A DNA stretch of 64,000 nt from Ancistrus triradiatus. Its lineage: Eukaryota > Chordata > Actinopteri > Siluriformes > Loricariidae. This document shows, piece by piece, positions 1-10,971 of this stretch. The translations under genes were made by a program, and so were the position numbers. The stretch spans positions 124,001 to 188,000 of the forward strand of contig JAJAGP010001354.1 in the NCBI GenBank assembly GCA_025084515.1, written 5' to 3'. Within the stretch, counting starts at the first letter, position 1. The number at the start of each line of letters is the position of its first letter. The notes under the pieces are model-generated. The model did no database searches. It was not told the origin of the DNA and saw nothing but the letters and a program-made list of their open reading frames with translations.

Positions 1-268
1 AGTTTATATGGCCCTATAGAAACATGTGGATTTGTCTGATATTACAAGTCCTGGACATAAGGTTTCCACAGTTTCTATACCTCATTTGCAGTTAGCAAGT
101 ATACTTTAAGAATGTCATTTATACCTTCAGAGCACTGCAGAAGATGAAGCAGACAGATCTGTAGTGTTTAATGCTTGTATTTTTTAGTGAAAGCTATTAC
201 CACTAACTAGTTCACATGTGTTTATTGTAGTCAATAATTAAGTCAATAATTAACTGATATCAGAATTA

Positions 269-784
269 CCGTATTTTTCGAACCAAAAAGCGCACCGGAT
301 TATAAGATGCAATATCAACGATCGGCTGCTAATGGGTATATTTTCATACATAAAGCGCACCGAGTTATAAGATGCATGAAATGAAACTTCTTGCTTCCTC
401 CACTTTGGTATCATTGATTCATTAATGTTGAATTCTCTCGCAGCTGCTCTATGTCCATGTTGTACTGCGTGATCGATAGCGTTGAGTTTGAAATCCGCTT
501 CGAAAATAAATGAATGAATGCGCACACTCTAATGCTGAAGCACATACCGTATTACTCAGCGATGTTTCCTGACTACGGTGGCCGTGAGCTTCGTAACCTA
601 CCAAGACCGTGCTAAAACATTTTGACAGATTTATGAGCGCCGTGTACCATCTACAATCAGTTCTAGGTCAGAAGGCTCAACCAGAATTAATTCATACATT
701 ACACGCACCGCATTTAAAGGCACACTGTCGATTTTTGAGAAAATGAAAGGATTTTAAGTGCGCCTTATGGTCTGAAAAATACGG
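269..784 (-). mobile_element. Pogo-like miniature DNA transposon
   Basis: The element is bounded by inverted repeats: CCGTATTTTTCG at the left end and the complement of a closely similar sequence (...gaaaaatacgg) at the right end, with TA on both sides (267-268 and 785-786). A TA target duplication is expected of the Tc1/mariner/pogo superfamily. A second copy of the subterminal sequence (aagcgcaccg.gttataaga) lies about 65 bp inside the left end. At 516 bp it is too short to carry a full transposase, but it keeps a fragment of the DNA-binding domain on the minus strand. Element type is an inference from ends, TA duplication and that fragment. Confidence 0.75.
388..525 (-). pseudogene. Remnant of pogo-family transposase DNA-binding domain
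   Basis: The minus strand reads FKLNAIDHAVQHGHRAAARE followed by FNINESMIPKWRKQE. This matches the usual pattern of the Brinker/CENP-B-type helix-turn-helix at the N-terminus of pogo-like transposases (FKLK.I..A...GN.AAAR.F.V.E..VR.WRKQ). No catalytic DDE domain follows, and the frame runs into the inverted repeat of the host element. It is therefore a fossil coding segment carried inside the miniature transposon and not a host gene. The similarity is recalled from family knowledge and has not been searched. Confidence 0.6.
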
Positions 785-805
785 TAGTAGTAATTAAAAC
801 AACCT

Positions 806-3472
806 AATTAGTAGATGAAGTAAAACTCTACCCATGTATTACATAGTGACAGTCCCTAAATGGTTCTAGTATATCAATGCCTAACTTCTGCCATAGTCTG
901 GATGGAAGAGTACATGGTTGTAAGGAAGTAATTTGTTAAATGTATCAAGGAGATGCAACTGAATTTTCAACATATTAGTCAATGGTAGGCCATCAGTAGG
1001 GAAACCGCAAGCATTGTGTAGTGTGAACTGTACCTTGATGTTACTCATGTTAAGGTTAACTGTCTGAGTGCTTGAGGCACTATGAAGTGATTTGCCTAAT
1101 AAAAAAGTACAGAGCCACAGCTAGGTGTAAGGTACTCTCTGTCTATGGCCATCCCTTCTCAGTTTGAGTAGGGAGTATGCACAACTTTCAGGAAGTTGAA
1201 ATAAATTGCTTTGAGATCAGACTTAATTAATGGACTAACTGCTGGATCAACTGGTCATGGCTGCCTTGTCATTTAGTACAGGCAAACAGGAATTGGCAAT
1301 GCATACTGGTATTCTGTGCACCAGGATGATGTACTACATCATAAATATAGTCCATTATTCTAGCTAACCCAGCATATCCTAGATCATTTGTTTACAGGAG
1401 GGATTGTTGGTTGGTACAAATAGTTGGTTGGTACAAAAAGGCAATATAGTACTTCTTTCTCTGTGATTGAACACTTGTGCTTGCACAAAGTGTATGAGTC
1501 TGTGAAGCAAAGGCAACATAGGTTCTGAATTACCATCATGAATTTCAGTCAACATGGCTCACAAGAACATGGGAACATTTCAAAACAACATCATGGGAAC
1601 ATGAAATACTGTACTCTTTTTACAAATTCAAAACTGGATTGAGCCATACCAGACCATGTGAAAGTTCCTTCCTTATTGAGTCCTTTTCTTCTATCTTACA
1701 TTCATACAAATGTTGCACATGTAATTAAGCCAGATAATCATGAGATCATATTAAGTTAAAAAGAGTAGTAGTATCAGTATTATCACTCAGGATAATATAT
1801 TAATACTCAGGGATGATATTCACATCATCCAAAAGCAAACCATTTGCTGACATCATGTCTCCCAGTGTAACAACCTGCTTTCTGCGTGTGTGGGCACATC
1901 ACATGAGCTTGAACAAGACAGACAATGCAGACATCTGCATCTTCCATATGTTTTTGGGTCCTGCATGTGTGAGTGCTAGATGGTGTTGTGCTTTGTATCT
2001 AAATTTCATGTTTGTTTGAAGCTCATTTGGGAGTTCACTTTGAGAGTCACTTTGATCTTTGTTTGAAACACGTTTCTTCAAGTCTCATTCCTCTCTCACA
2101 TCATTTGTTTTGATGCTTGTGACAAATTTGCTCTGAAAGCTCTCACACATTGGTAGTTTTTGCTTTGACTCGACTACACATCTGTTCTGGTGCCAACCTC
2201 TGCTCATTCTGAGTCTGATTATTTCCTTTTTGCTATGAATTTACGATGCTCTTTGAATAGTTTTTGTTTATTCTTCAGGGTTGTGTGTTGTGGCAAGTTT
2301 TGTTTTCTGTATTCTACCCCTCCCTCCTCCTACTCTGGCTTTCCAACTGGGACATAACAGATTTGGGGTTTTTTCCAGGGTAACATTAACGTTCCTTTCA
2401 TTATTAATAAGACTGAATGCTTTGTAGGTCATGGTGGTTGTGTTTACTGAGCACCTTGGTAAGTTATAAGTGCCATAGCTGTACGAATCACCAGGCTTCC
2501 CAATGTGATACTGTTTGTTGTTATTCTAAGTGGGGATTTTATTCCGGTCAGGGCTGTGGTTTGATTACTGTCAATGTTCGAGTTCTCCCTAGAACTCGTT
2601 ACAGCTCTGAAGAACTAGAAGAGGATTTGTTTGTTTCTAATTAGACAGTTAGGAGTGAGTTTGCTTATGCATGCTTCTGTAGTGATAATGTTGGTGATCA
2701 GCTTTGTGTATTTTTGCTATTTTTTGTTATCATAGCTGCATTTGATTTTGTTAAGATGCGATATGTGGACAAAATGGGGCGCAGGCTAATGCAGGGTTCC
2801 AGTAAAACCTAAATACAGTTTATTAACGAAAAGTCCCAGAACAAAGAGCGAAAACTCAAATTTAGCTAAGACTGGCCGAGGGAAAGCTACAGAGGCTAAC
2901 ATGGAGCTACAGAGGCTACCGATGGACCATGGAGGCTAGCAGACAACCACAGAAGCTAGTAGTGAGCTACGAAGGCAAGTGGTGAGCCAAGGAGACCAGC
3001 GGTACTAACGATGCCAAAAGCGAGCTACGGAGGCTGGCAGAAAACCACGGAGGCTAGCATTAGGCTACGGAGGCTAGTGGAGAACCACGGAGGCTAGCAG
3101 AGAGCAACGGAGGCTAGCAGGGAACTGCGGAGGGTAGCAGATGAATCAGGGAGGCTAGCAGGTGAACCACGGGGGTTAGTGGGAAATTAGGAAGGCTACA
3201 GACCTGTGGCAAAGGAAACAGGAACGGACAGGGCACAAAAAAAAACAGCTCTGTGGACACAGCCGTGACAAGGCAGAGCAACAGTGGATGCAGTCGCGAA
3301 ACAAAAGCACACACAGAGTTCCAACCACGAACGGAAACCCAAAGGAAAGTAATCCATGAGGGCGAATGGGACCACAGCACAGAATCCAGAAGCAGATGGG
3401 GCCGCACACAGGTAATACAAAACGGACTAGGAACAAACAAAAAAAATGCACCAATGCTCGGGCGCAACTGAG
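806..3472. repeat. Unclassified 2.7 kb dispersed repeat, copy 1
   Basis: This segment is repeated in the same orientation at 49731-52930. Shared landmarks run in order: attagtagatgaagtaaaa at the left edge, the cagtcaacatggctcac block (1547 and 50457), the atgcgatatgtggacaaaat block (2756 and 51804), then a minisatellite and a closing block ending near ctgaga. Short open frames in copy 1, for example at 2417-2644, are not kept in copy 2, so I see no coding function. Identity is high but with many small differences. It may be an LTR or non-autonomous element; no terminal structure was recognised. Confidence 0.75.
2870..3200. repeat. Minisatellite, about 21-bp unit
   Basis: Imperfect tandem units built on a core like ggaggctagcagagaacca (for example acggaggctagcag) run through this stretch. 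They form the distal part of the 2.7 kb repeat. The matching array in copy 2 (51935-52520) is longer and has an extra non-repetitive insert near 52256-52330. Confidence 0.8.
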
Positions 3473-4086
3473 ACACATTTCCGAGTGTAAGGTTTTTATG
3501 TCTGAGATGATAGGAGCTCTTATTAACCATCTGCGGCTCTATGACCAAAGATGGAAATAGAACGCAGTCGAAGGATAGATGCATGTTATTAATTTAATGA
3601 TCTGAATCCAATTTAGTTCAATATCTGACACCAAGTTTAATTCAATATCTCACTCCAAATTCTATAGTTTTTAGATGTGTGAGGTAAAGAGCCCCAGCAT
3701 TCAACTTTAATAGTTATCTCCTATTAATATGTTTCTCTAGTTCAGAAGTTCATGCCAACGTGCAAACTCAGTGTATGTTATATAACGCAATATTACACCT
3801 TATTTAAGTCTGTCAGAGGTCGGTTGCAACGTGTCTAGTGTATTAATGCATTAAGTTAGCTCAGAGGTTTTTTATCAACATGCCAGCTAGAATAGTATCA
3901 AGATCTAGTCTTTGACATATAGCAGGTTGACCATTAACACGTCTAACTATACAGCTTTCAAGAGATCTATTATTACACATACATTATCTGTCTAAGAAAG
4001 GACTACTAGAAGACTAATATAAAGAAAGGAGTAACAGTAAATTTATTATAAAAGACAGATAATAATAATACAAAAAACAAAAAGTA
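3473..4086. other. AT-rich spacer, no feature recognised
   Basis: About 600 bases of AT-rich DNA between the 2.7 kb repeat and the LTR retrotransposon. No open frame with recognisable similarity, no inverted repeat and no RNA gene was seen. Confidence 0.6.
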
Positions 4087-4590
4087 CAGTCGGGCACGCC
4101 TGTCAGTAAGCGAGCTAATTGCAGCGAAATACACAACACCTGCTACTTCTGGCTATTCAAGAGCCTCGCCAGTCATTGTAGGTGTTGCACCATTGCAATC
4201 AACACGCTGTGTATGCCCCCTGATCGCCACTACTATTTTTGGAAGCGATTCCTGGCAGCAGCACGCTTAGAAAGACCTCACCCATCTCCCCTGCTCGTAC
4301 AGAGTACCCATGCTTTTTTGTTTTGTTTTTTTCTTTTGTGAGGGACAGAGGACGGACTGGATCCACCAAGTGGTTCACTTCCCGTAACTCTGGGAAGCGT
4401 GAGGTAAAATTGCCAGGGAAGTATATTTAGTGTTGGAGAAGCTTATTCGCTTTTATATTTCTACCACCTCTGTGCTTGGCTGCTTTTTCCTCTCACTTCC
4501 AGGCGCCTGCGTGCCGTTCTACGCCTGCGTGCCTGACGTTGGTTCTTTTAATGCTTGGAACACGCTGTGCAAGTGTTCGGATCGCCCCAA
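4087..4590 (+). repeat. Left LTR (3'-truncated)
   Basis: It shares long blocks with 6564-7040, including ctacttctggctattcaaga, aaagacctcacccatctccc and gtgaggtaaaattgccaggg. Similarity stops near 4590, where the gag-like frame takes over. The exact left edge is unclear because identity begins a few bases before the first possible TG (4101). Confidence 0.75.
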
Positions 4591-5616
4591 CCGCCGCAGG
4601 CGTCAGGTCTCCTGACCTGGGTCCCGTTGGCATATGGGGGGCTGTCCCATGACCTTGGCCAGGTCATGGATGCTGTACGGCATTTCAGCCCACCCAGACT
4701 GCCCAACCCTTCCCGCCATCACTGGTGTTGTCCTCCTGGACCTCCCAAAAGTCCCAAAGTGGATCCTCAGCCACTCACACTCCCCCTGGATTGGCCCGAC
4801 ATCTTTACAATTTGTCAGGGCCCCAGGGCAGTGGTTGATTTCGTGGCTGAGTTTCACTTTGCAGCCGAGCTCATGGACCAGTTCCGTCTGGGTCTCAGTC
4901 AGAACCTGGACATAGAGCTGTGTTTTCTCCCGCCCGCCTCTTCCCTTGACGAGCTGTTTGACCTGGCCATGTTGGCTGAGGTTCACCTCAAATAACGCTC
5001 TAGGAAGAGGACGGGTCAGACCCCCAACACTTCGGGTCGGTCCGGCCTCTTACCCGACCAGGTAGGTCCCGCCACGCCTGCTAGCCCCGTTCAGGAGCAT
5101 GCTGCACCTGTAAACTCTGAAATTGAGCATTTAGCACCTCCTAGCTCTGAACCTGGGTTTGCCGCGCCCGTTGGCCCCGCGTCTGAGCATTTAAGCTCCA
5201 TGCCTGGGTATTTGGCGCTGCCTGACTCCGTTCAAAAGTTCGCCATGCTCGTAAGTGCTGAAGCTGAGCAGTTGGCGCCTCCTAGCTCTGAACCTGGGCT
5301 GAATGTGCTCGGAAGCTCCGCACCTGGGGAGTTTGGCCCCGTGTCTGAGCATTTAGTGCCCCCTAGCTCTGTGCCTGGGTCCGCCGTGCCCGTAAGCCCC
5401 GCATCTGAGCATTTGAGCTCCATGCCTGGGTATATGGCGCCACCTGGCCCCGTTCAAGAGCTTGTCATGGTCGTAAGCACTGAAGCTGAGCACTTGCTGC
5501 CCCATAGCTCTGAACGTGGGCTCAACGCGCTCGTAAGCTCCGCACCCGGGCAGTTTGACCCCATGCCGGAGCAGTTGCCGCCCCCTAGCTCTGAACCTGG
5601 CTCAATGCTCTCGTAA
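4555..5616 (+). pseudogene. Gag-like protein of the LTR retrotransposon, one in-frame stop
   Basis: The first open stretch (4555-4995) ends with a capsid-like segment, FRLGLSQNLDIELC followed by SLDELFDLAMLAEVHLK, that resembles the C-terminal part of Ty3/Gypsy Gag (F..GL......L....SLD.L.DLA...E..L). A TAA at 4993-4995 is followed in the same frame by a basic stretch (RSRKRTG) and then a Pro/Ser/Glu-rich repetitive tail to 5614. Repeated phrases such as SPASEHLSSMPGY recur. The reading frame then shifts; a similar repetitive tail resumes at 5643 in another frame. The true start is unknown because upstream sequence is LTR. Not expected to be functional. Confidence 0.65.
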
Positions 5617-5642
5617 GCTCCACACCTGGGCAGTTTGATCCC

Positions 5643-6545
5643 ATGCCTGAGCATTTAGCACCCCCTAGCTCTGTACCTGGGCCCGCCGTGCCTGTAAGCC
5701 CCGCATCTGAGCACTTGAGCTCCATGCCTGGGTATTTAGCACTGCCTGGCCCCATACATGAGCTCGCCGCTCCCACGAGCCCTGCATCTGAGCACTTATG
5801 CTCCATGCCTGGGCATTCTGCACCGCGATCGTCAGTTCTGATCCCCGCGCCCTGGTCATCTAGACCGATCCCTGTGCCACGGCTGTTGGTCCCAATCCCC
5901 GCGCCCCGGTCACCTAGACCGATCCCTGTGCCACAATCGTTGGTCCCGACCTCCATGTCCCAGTCATCTAGACCGATCTCTGTGCCATGATCGTTGCTCC
6001 CGATCCCTTGCCCCGATAATCTAGACCGATCCCTGCGCCGCGATCGTTGGTCCTGATCCCCGTGCCATGATCACCGAAACCGATTCCTGCACCCTGTTAG
6101 TTTATCCAGGTCCTTGGCACTGACCTTTTTTGTCGACATGATTGGGTCGGATCTGGTCCCTGAGCAGCCAGGGCCGAGCTCTGCTTCTGAGCCGCTGAGC
6201 TCTGCCTCTGAGCCGCTGAGCTCTGCCCCTGAGCCGCCAGTACCGAGCTTTGCCCCTGAGCCACTGGGCTCTGCCTCTGAGCCGCTGAGCTTTGCTCCTC
6301 AGCCACCAGTGCTCAGTTCTGCCCTTAAGCCGGTCAGGTTGGTTTCTTGTCTCAAACCGGGTGCTGTACCTGCCTTAACCTGCCCCACCCTCCCTTTCAG
6401 CCTCCAGGGCCTCCCAGTGTGCCAGACACTCAATCCTGTGTGCTTGTCCAGCAAGCCAGAGGCGCTGTGGAATGCCCTTGGTACTGTCAGAGGTCCTACC
6501 TTTTTCGATGCTAGAGGGCAGCATTGGACTGGGTTCCCTCAGTAG
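5643..6545 (+). other. Pro/Ser-rich repetitive coding-like region of the retrotransposon
   Basis: Two open stretches in one frame (5643-5990 and 6114-6545) carry short peptide repeats: PASEHLSSMPGY-type units first, then VPIPAPRSPRPIPVP-type units, then SASEPLSSAPEP-type units. They look like a low-complexity linker continuing the gag-like product after a frameshift. At DNA level the units are imperfect tandem repeats (for example gcatctgagcatttgagctc). No enzymatic motif is visible. Confidence 0.5.
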
Positions 6546-6563
6546 GGTCTCTGGCAGCTGCCG

Positions 6564-7298
6564 CAATCGGGCAAGCCTGTCAGTAAGCGGGCTAATTGCG
6601 CCAAAATACGCAACACCTGCTACTTCTGGCTATTCAAGAGCCTCGCCAGTCGTAGTAGGTGTTGCACTATTGCGATCAACATGCTGCGTATGCCCCCCGA
6701 TCGCCACTACTATTTTTGTAAGTGATTCCTGGCAGCAGCGCACTTAGAAAGACCTCACCCATCTCCCCTGCTCGTACAGAGCACCTGCGCTTTTTCGTTT
6801 TGTTTTATTTCTTTTGTGAGGGACAGAGGACGGACTGGACCCACCAAGGGGTTCAGTTCCCGTAAGGCTGGGAAGCGTGAGGTAAAATTGCCAGGGAAGT
6901 AGATTTAGTGCAGGGGAAGCTTATTTGCTTTTATTTTTCCTACAGCCTCTGCGCTTGGCTGCTTCTTCCTCTTGATATCCCTTCTGCGCCTGCGTGCAGG
7001 TTCTTTGAACACTTGGCATGCGCTGTGCAAGCAGTCGGTTCGCGTCCCCCCGCCTTCCTCTCCCTTGCTCTCTGCAGCGCGGCTCTGGGTCTCTGAGTGC
7101 AATCAGCGGATTTGCTGATCGTGCATTTCACTCAGAAGCTCAGTTTTTCTTTGTTGTTTATTCATTTGTATTTTATTAATTATTGTTTTATTTCCTTTAT
7201 TTATTTCCGTTCATTAAAACCATCTGGAGCTAACCACCTGGAGTTCTTTGATCCAACAAGAGGAGAAAGTTTTCAAGTGGGTGTTAGCTGGCTGTAAC
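6564..7298 (+). repeat. Right LTR
   Basis: Direct repeat of 4087-4590 plus about 200 extra bases at its end, closing with ctgtaaca. The likely start is TGTCAG at 6578. The final part holds a T-rich stretch followed by cattaaaacc, a possible polyadenylation region. Confidence 0.7.
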
Positions 7299-7648
7299 AA
7301 TATGTAATTTGCATACAGGTTGGTGTGTGTGTCTTGCGGTGAGAGTGTAAGACCCCATGCTGTTGGGAATGACCGCACCTCTGGTTTGATGAAATGACAC
7401 TTCTCTCAGTCCAGGCAAATGGTGTCTCATACGGTCAAAAATGAGTGCCCGTTCTGTGCATTATCGTGCAACCATTGTACAGTGCTGTATGTCTCACCAC
7501 CTTGGTCACCTTGAAATATGGATCTCAAAGATACCAAACACAACATGCTACAAACACAAATACATTCTGAAACAAAATAGCATCTGCCACATAATAGTAC
7601 AAGCCTTTAGTCTATAGGATAATTAAATTTTTTCTTACAAATCCCCAC
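7299..7648. other. Spacer, no feature recognised
   Basis: About 350 bases between the LTR retrotransposon and the retroviral remnant. It could contain the 3' LTR of the retrovirus, but I found no paired copy to support that. Confidence 0.5.
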
Positions 7649-7942
7649 TCAGGGACGTCTAAAAACAGAGTCCTTTAGTGGCCCTAAATCCTGTGTGGCA
7701 GTCAAAGATGAATGGAGTGTAGCTATGCCTCTCTGGAAATAACAGCACTGTCTGATGTTGAGTATGAACAGTAATATGCTGAACAAGACGCATCCTCTGA
7801 AGGTCCAATCCCACCATGTGTAAGTGTACTGTGCAGACAGGGTGGACAAGCTGGTTAGGATGCTGGTTGTCTGCTCAGCTAGCTTCACTTCCACCTGTGC
7901 CTGAGTTAGGTGGTACTTGGTTCTCTTGATTAACTGCTGCAC
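7649..7942 (-). pseudogene. Putative Env transmembrane C-terminus
   Basis: A 97-residue minus-strand frame has a polar helix-like first half, then a hydrophobic run (CVLFSILLFILNI) preceded by WWDW, and a short tail. This fits the membrane-proximal end of a retroviral transmembrane glycoprotein. It could also be an unrelated membrane peptide. Confidence 0.35.
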
Positions 7943-8523
7943 TAGTTGTATTGTGTCCGTCAGAATGTTTGTGTCCTCTTCATAAAAAGTGTCTTTCCAT
8001 CATGGAGAGATGTCAGAGTCCATAGGCACTTGGCCCAGAATGTCCAGTTGTGCCATGGTGAAGTTTTCTTTTACTTCCAGGTGGAATTTATGCTTTACCC
8101 GGGAACATCAGATCTCTGGGCATGAAAATGGTCATCTCACTGATCACACACCACTGGTTAGAGTTGCAAATAACATAATTCATGATAATATAATCAGTCA
8201 TCTGAACCCATCTGATATCTTGTTTTTATAACACTGCCCAGAGAATGTGTAATGGTAGAGTTTGGAAATACATGTTCTGGGTAAATGAAGGGATATGTAA
8301 CATAGAACTCGATACAGCCGGTACACTCGTTACCATTGTAAAGAATCATAGAGTTTAATAATTCTGAATAATGGTTTTATTATTTTTTATGTAATGGGTG
8401 AGATCTGAGATCTGTTAAAGCATGCCGTGATGTACTGTGGAAGCAGAGATCAAGGATCTCTTGTCTGGCAGCAGTTAACAGATCTTTTGTATAAATTCTA
8501 TATGCAACTTCCCATTTTAAAAA

Positions 8524-8645
8524 GTGTGTGTGTGTGTGTGTGTGCGTGTGTGCGAGCTTGTGAGAGTGTATTTGTGTGTGTGTGTGCTTGTGAGGGTGTA
8601 TATGTGAGTGTGTATTGTGCGTGTGTGTGCATGCTGTGTGTGTGA
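8524..8645. repeat. (GT)n microsatellite, interrupted
   Basis: GT-rich tract with gcgtgtgtgcgagc-type interruptions, lying inside the retroviral remnant. Confidence 0.9.
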
Positions 8646-8768
8646 GTGATTGAAGCCATATAAATGGTTTGAGTGAGGTTCACAATGTGTGTGATAGATG
8701 GAAGGATGTAAGTAATATGCACCATAACCAAATTTGCATCATTAAATAGGCTTTTGTTTAGGTTACCC

Positions 8769-9524
8769 TTAATAAGGTCCCCTTTTTGGGACAGGGTGCA
8801 TTGCTGGGCACTTTGTTGGTATGTGGTAGCCATGTGTGGTTAGAATGAGGCAAATACCTTTTAATCCAGAAGTAAGTTTTTTGGACTGGTTCATCAAATC
8901 GGGCTGGTTACACACATTCCAAGCCAGTACATACCTTCCCACCTTTTTGTTCAAATAATTGATTCTGGTTCAATGAATTCTACCTGTGGAAATAAAGGTA
9001 GAAAAGGTGAGATGTATATATGTTATATGTGGAGTTGTGTTCTATGTGTATGCATTTCTCCATGACTAGCCATGTTGTGTGGTTACTTTGGCTTGGATCT
9101 TTGTCAATCGGGACAATGATGATGAATTTCGGGGGATGGATGGAATCTGAATCATAACAGATCTGGGTTGAGCAGATTGGTTCTATAGCTACACCAGGGG
9201 GCCACATTTTGTAAACTGGTTAGTAAATTATGGGAGAGTGGTCCCTTGAAATATTTCCACACCAATTCCCACATTTTAGCTTATGATTCCGTTCTGTGTG
9301 CTGTCCTAGTCCAAGGCAAGTACTCCATGATCCCCCTGGTTTCGGGAATCCATGGGGCTGCTGTGGTTATTTTGATAGGAACCATGACACTGTTGAGTAA
9401 ATGCATTGCCTTGGATAAATCCCCATATCAGGGTTTCGATTGTTTCCAATCGCCTGGTAACTTCAGCTAATTGTTCATTATAGATCTTGTCGTGGTGTGC
9501 CGGAATGTGTTTTCTAAATTTCAA
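8769..9524 (-). pseudogene. Env-like fragments of the endogenous retrovirus
   Basis: Three short minus-strand frames (9524-9306, 9207-8980, 8954-8769) lie between the zinc knuckle and the membrane-anchor segment. They contain possible N-glycosylation sites (NHT, NST) and several cysteines, as an envelope ectodomain would. No family-defining motif was seen, so the call is positional and weak. Confidence 0.3.
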
Positions 9525-9611
9525 GAAATCACGTCCCCTGTTTGATTCTGTCCCTTTTCCGTGGAAGCCAGATTTTTGATGGAAATTCTTTGACCTTCTT
9601 TGTCATTTAAA

Positions 9612-9653
9612 ACAGTCATCTGTAATGTGTCCGAGTTTTCCTCAATATTTACA
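9612..9653 (-). pseudogene. Retroviral nucleocapsid zinc-knuckle remnant
   Basis: Fourteen codons on the minus strand have the spacing of a CCHC knuckle (C, two residues, C, three, GH, four, C), with first Cys, Gly-His and last Cys present. The codon at the second Cys position is TGA. This places the end of Gag here and shows the copy is dead. Confidence 0.65.
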
Positions 9654-9766
9654 CCTTTTTTCAACTTTACGTCTTTTGGTGTTTTCTGACTGTCCTTCGG
9701 TTACCTGTTGAATTGTGGCAATGTGGTTTTTATTATTTTTACATTGCTCCATGTCCATTACCCATC

Positions 9767-10363
9767 TTACAGTTGCATCAAAGGTATTGGAGGATTACCA
9801 CCTAGGCTGAGTGCTAGCTGCACGTGTGGGCCGGAATTATTTTTTAGTTGTTCTATGAGGATATGATGATCTCTGGTTGGTTTGCTTATGCCAGAGAACT
9901 CTCTGAAAGCTATCCAGAGACATTCGGTATATTTCTCAAATGGTTCATCAACCTGTTTTGTGTTCATTATCCGGCTCCATTCGCCTGGAACATTGCCCCT
10001 TATGTCCAATAAGACCTGTTTTAATCTAGCTTGTACCTGAGCATTGGCCTTTGTTGCCAATTCTCCTGAAATAGTGGTGAGCACAATTTGCCAAATGTTG
10101 CGTAATTCTAAAGTAAAAGTATTGGCTTGTCACATTAGTCTATTCCAATATGGCTCAAAAGGGCCGGTTTGGGGAAATGTGCCAACTATATCAGCATATG
10201 TCATACATTCTGAAAAAGTTTGCCTACTAATGTCAAATTTTTTGCCCTCGTGGCCAGTCATAGTTTTTATCACAGCAATTCGTGATTTAGTGGTGTCCTT
10301 TGTCAAGGTGGGGCTGTTGGAGTTAGAAATACAATCAGAAATTAGAAAATTTGAAGCCAACAT
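9767..10363 (-). pseudogene. Gag capsid-like pseudogene of endogenous retrovirus
   Basis: Two open stretches (10363-10130 and 10084-9767) lie in one reading frame and are separated by an in-frame TGA at 10127-10129. The first has TFPQTGPFEPYWNRLM; the second includes PFEKYTECLWIAFREFSGI, which resembles the C-terminal capsid domain of retroviral Gag. Translation then stops before the zinc knuckle, which lies in another frame. It is an inactive relic. Confidence 0.6.
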
Positions 10364-10412
10364 GTTGCTGTTTTTATGACAAATTTGACTTTCTCTCTGA
10401 GCAAATGCTGAC

Positions 10413-10966
10413 TGTCACGCTCCACGGCAGCGCGCACCGCCTCAGCTGTCTCACGGACCTATCAGGAAGCCCCACTGCGATCGGACTGATGATTGCGTTC
10501 AGCTGTGGGGCTTCCTATATAAACACTTACGGCAGAGACGGCGGGCGCGGATTATTGCTCCATGCCAGTCGTGTCCCTACGCGCCTCGCTGCATATCGCG
10601 TCCCTACACACCTCACCCGTCCGTATCATCCTTGCTCTCATCTGTTCCTTGTCACCCAAGCTCCTCCGCGATCGGTCATTCCCTGTGTGCCTCGTCCCTG
10701 TTCAGGTATTGCTCTTTTAAAGTTACTTCCTTGTTTGGCTTAGTTTCCACCAGTTTTGCGTTTTCAGCATTGTTTATGTTTCATACCTGTTTTCATTTTC
10801 TTTCCGTGCCTGTTTTCCGGCTTCGGCCCTGTTTACGTTGTACACCCGTTTTCGGTCCTTGCCTGTTTTTGCTGTGTTTCCTTTTGTTGTTGATCTCGCC
10901 ATTATATTATCCTCTTTCTTAAGAACCAGCGTGCGTCTCGCCTCTCCATTCGCCGCCCGCGTGACA
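10413..10966 (+). mobile_element. Solo LTR with 5-bp target duplication
   Basis: The 554-bp segment starts TGTCACGC and ends GCGTGACA, so it has TG...CA ends that are inverted repeats. CTGAC flanks it on both sides (10408-10412 and 10967-10971), a perfect 5-bp target duplication. A TATA box (tatataaa, 10516-10523) lies about 100 bp in. No internal region or second LTR is present, so it is a solo LTR left by recombination. The TGTCACG start is common in fish Gypsy elements. It sits exactly between the retroviral remnant and the minisatellite. Confidence 0.85.
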
Positions 10967-10971
10967 CTGAC

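Larger units (their letters stand above)
4087..7298 (+). mobile_element. LTR retrotransposon lacking pol
   Basis: Two direct repeats (about 4087-4590 and 6564-7298) flank an interior with a gag-like frame and a Pro/Ser-rich repetitive region. No protease, reverse transcriptase or integrase is present, so the copy is internally deleted or belongs to a non-autonomous group. The left LTR is shorter: it lacks the last 200 or so bases found in the right copy (7083-7298, ending ctgtaaca) and runs directly into the gag region. The gag pattern suggests a Ty3/Gypsy-type element. Confidence 0.75.
7649..10363 (-). mobile_element. Decayed endogenous retrovirus, pol missing
   Basis: Read on the minus strand, the order is a Gag capsid-like segment (10363-9767), a CCHC zinc-knuckle box (9653-9612), env-like fragments (9524-8769) and a C-terminal segment with one membrane anchor (7942-7649). 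The gag-to-env order fits a provirus. No reverse transcriptase or integrase motif lies between them, so pol appears deleted. Stops and frameshifts break every part. LTRs were not identified. The env assignment rests mainly on position, N-glycosylation sites and the hydrophobic anchor. Confidence 0.6.

Noticed and set aside
2417..2644. Short cysteine-rich frame (MLCRSWWLCLLS...) as a small secreted protein gene
   Set aside because: The matching stretch in the second copy of the repeat (51470 onward) loses the frame after GTAAGT, so there is no sign of conservation.
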